Positions 41,744 to 43,039 of a DNA stretch of 43,039 nt are shown here, piece by piece. The stretch is taken from the NCBI GenBank assembly GCA_002292855.1, contig DBBY01000060.1, positions 1 through 43,039 on the forward strand. The letters run 5' to 3'. The notes under the pieces were generated by a model. The model saw only the letters and a list, made by a program, of their open reading frames with translations. It had not been told where the DNA came from and made no database searches. Each line of letters begins with the position of its first letter. Positions within the stretch are counted from its first letter, which is position 1. A program made the translations under genes and the position numbers. Source of the DNA: Flavobacteriales bacterium UBA972. Lineage in GTDB: Bacteria; Bacteroidota; Bacteroidia; Flavobacteriales; Schleiferiaceae.

Positions 41744-42628
41744 ATGGCTAAAGCTCAAGGTGAAGAAGCCTTCAACAAGCGCCGGTTGCGCTTTTCTCAC
41801 GGTGGCGTGGTGCTCAGCATCGGCCTGGTTCTCTTTTTAACCGGAATTATGGCCACACTGGCCTACCAATCGCAGGTTTTAACCGACGATTTAAAAGAAA
41901 ACTTCACGTTCACACTTTTTCTAAAGCCCGGAACCCCGCAGGAACGCGCCGACGCCTTCATCAAGGAATGGTCCGACGAGACCGAGATCCGCAGCCTAAA
42001 GTTTGTGGGCAAAGACCAGGCAGCCGAGCAATTCCAGAAGGACCTCGGCGAAGACTTCGTCGACTTTTTGGGATTCAACCCGCTCAGCGACGCCATCGAC
42101 ATCAAGCTCAAGGCCGACTTTGTGAGCCCCGACCAGCTCGCCGCCCTGCAGGAGCGCTTTGCAAAGTCCGCAATTGTTGACAACATGGCCTACGACCGCG
42201 ACCTCGTGTCGGTAATTCACCAAAACGTGGGTAAAATCAACCGCGCCATGCTCGCGGCCGTGCTGCTCCTGCTTTTGGTAAGCCTTATGCTCATCAATAA
42301 TGCCCTTCGACTGGCCATTTATGCACGGCGGTTTACCCTCAAAACCATGCAGTTAGTGGGTGCGACCAAGAGCTTCATTCACAAACCCTTTTTGCGAGAG
42401 GGTATTATTCTTGGTGCCCTTGGCGGTCTGCTCGCAGCCCTGCTGCTCGCCCTCACCTTCTCTATGGTTGTTTCGCAGTGGCCTCGCTTGGCCCTTAGCC
42501 TTACCTGGTCGCTTTGGTTTGCACTGGCAGCAGCCCAAATTCTCATTGGAATCACCCTGACTACGGCATCAACGGCATTGGCTGTTCGCCGCTACCTTGC
42601 CCTTAAAACCCACCAACTTTACGACTAA
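41744..42628 (+). CDS. ftsX: Cell-division protein FtsX
   Basis: A 294-residue membrane subunit of the FtsEX complex, which couples cytoplasmic ATP hydrolysis by FtsE to activation of peptidoglycan hydrolases at the division site. The first membrane helix is at 24-44, followed by the periplasmic domain (about 45-160). Three further helices lie in the C-terminal half: AMLAAVLLLLLVSLMLINNA, EGIILGALGGLLAALLLALT and LWFALAAAQILIGITL. RFTLKTMQLVGATKSFIHKPFL is the conserved cytoplasmic loop that contacts FtsE. ftsE is not in the window. It abuts DUF3098 with no gap, and uppP follows, an order conserved in Bacteroidota as far as I know. Confidence 0.93.
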   Translation: MAKAQGEEAFNKRRLRFSHGGVVLSIGLVLFLTGIMATLAYQSQVLTDDLKENFTFTLFLKPGTPQERADAFIKEWSDETEIRSLKFVGKDQAAEQFQKDLGEDFVDFLGFNPLSDAIDIKLKADFVSPDQLAALQERFAKSAIVDNMAYDRDLVSVIHQNVGKINRAMLAAVLLLLLVSLMLINNALRLAIYARRFTLKTMQLVGATKSFIHKPFLREGIILGALGGLLAALLLALTFSMVVSQWPRLALSLTWSLWFALAAAQILIGITLTTASTALAVRRYLALKTHQLYD

Positions 42629-42856
42629 ATGAAGACCACATTCCTCTTTGAGCGCAAAAACTACGCAATCATGATAGCTGGAATTGCCCTGATTCTTCTT
42701 GGCTTAGCCCTAATGACCGGAGGCGGTTCTGAGGACCCCAACGTCTACAATCCAGAGCTATTTAGTGCGCGCCGCATCGTTGTAGCGCCCTTTCTCATTG
42801 TACTCGGACTCTCCCTCGAGGTTTGGGCCATCATGCACAAACCTAAAGTCCAGTAA
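42629..42856 (+). CDS. DUF3098 small membrane protein
   Basis: A 75-residue protein with two membrane helices (IMIAGIALILLGLALMTG and VVAPFLIVLGLSLEVWAIM) and a short polar loop between them (GGGSEDPNVYNPELFSARR). The NPELFSARRI stretch is the hallmark of DUF3098, a Bacteroidota family almost always found between ftsX and uppP as I know it. Its ATG follows the ftsX stop directly, and uppP starts three bases after its stop, so the three are co-transcribed. Its function is not known; location suggests a link to cell-wall synthesis at the division site. Confidence 0.9.
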   Translation: MKTTFLFERKNYAIMIAGIALILLGLALMTGGGSEDPNVYNPELFSARRIVVAPFLIVLGLSLEVWAIMHKPKVQ

Positions 42857-42859
42857 TCC

Positions 42860-43039
42860 ATGGATTGGTTAAGTGCTATTTTGCTTGGAATCCTTCAGGG
42901 GCTAACGGAGTTTCTGCCGGTAAGTTCGTCGGGACACCTTGAGCTGGGCAAGGCCCTTTTGGGCATTGAAAGCTCGGGCGACAGTGGCCTGCTCTTTACC
43001 GTGACGGTGCACGTGGCCACCGCGCTTGCCACCGTGGTA
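42860..43039 (+). CDS. uppP: Undecaprenyl-diphosphatase UppP/BacA (3' end outside window)
   Basis: The first 60 codons are visible. The protein recycles the lipid carrier undecaprenyl diphosphate for cell-wall synthesis and is an integral membrane enzyme. GILQGLTEFLPVSSSGHLEL, with the Glu and the Ser-rich catalytic loop, is the family signature, followed by HVATALATVV. The ATG at 42860 is the only suitable start. It is the third gene after ftsX and DUF3098. Confidence 0.95.
   Translation, partial: MDWLSAILLGILQGLTEFLPVSSSGHLELGKALLGIESSGDSGLLFTVTVHVATALATVV

Overview
The window looks like chromosomal DNA from a fairly GC-rich member of the Bacteroidota, probably Flavobacteriales. The evidence is Bacteroidota-type promoters (TTTG about 17-20 bases before TAnnTTTG), few visible Shine-Dalgarno sequences, type IX secretion (T9SS) C-terminal sorting domains, a PorV/PorQ-type protein next to a TonB-dependent receptor, and the ftsX-DUF3098-uppP order. 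I cannot name a genus from sequence alone.

Layout. 1-1720: the start of a Fic-family gene (minus strand, cut by the window edge) behind an array of eight TGAGCTCA-like sites at 22-base spacing, a possible gene relic, then about 390 AT-rich bases with no gene. 1721-5167: surface-sugar and nucleotide genes (FlaA1/WbpM-type dehydratase, KdsA, deoxynucleoside kinase). 5280-9017: two toxin-antitoxin modules (DUF6364-PIN and HicAB) around a divergent GH3/DUF2797 pair; each module ends tail to tail with a chromosomal gene, their stop codons overlapping by 4 bases. 9014-16219: housekeeping genes (queuosine-precursor transporter, SppA, FolK, an OmpA-type lipoprotein, MutS, a SpoU methyltransferase, tRNA-Gly).

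16333-31816 is a compact block of eight minus-strand genes, nearly all exported: a secreted endonuclease/exonuclease/phosphatase protein, an unrecognised secreted protein, an OB-fold-like T9SS protein, a lipoprotein, a TonB-dependent receptor, a PorV/PorQ-like protein, a beta-propeller lipoprotein, and a giant cupredoxin/OB/Calx-beta/lamin-tail T9SS protein. A PhoB/PhoR-like two-component pair is divergent from it. A plausible reading, which is inference, is a surface system that degrades or captures an extracellular phosphate-containing polymer such as DNA.

33737-43039: tryptophan 2,3-dioxygenase, a glycosyltransferase with an LpxH-like metallophosphoesterase, an M23 peptidase with a His-x-Cys motif, an unknown membrane protein, LeuS, and ftsX-DUF3098-uppP (uppP cut by the window edge).

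Two patterns cut across genes. Heptanucleotide tandem repeats lie beside mutS, inside mutS and inside leuS, in frame in both genes. At least six start codons lie only 4-5 bases after a TAnnTTTG box, which predicts leaderless mRNAs.
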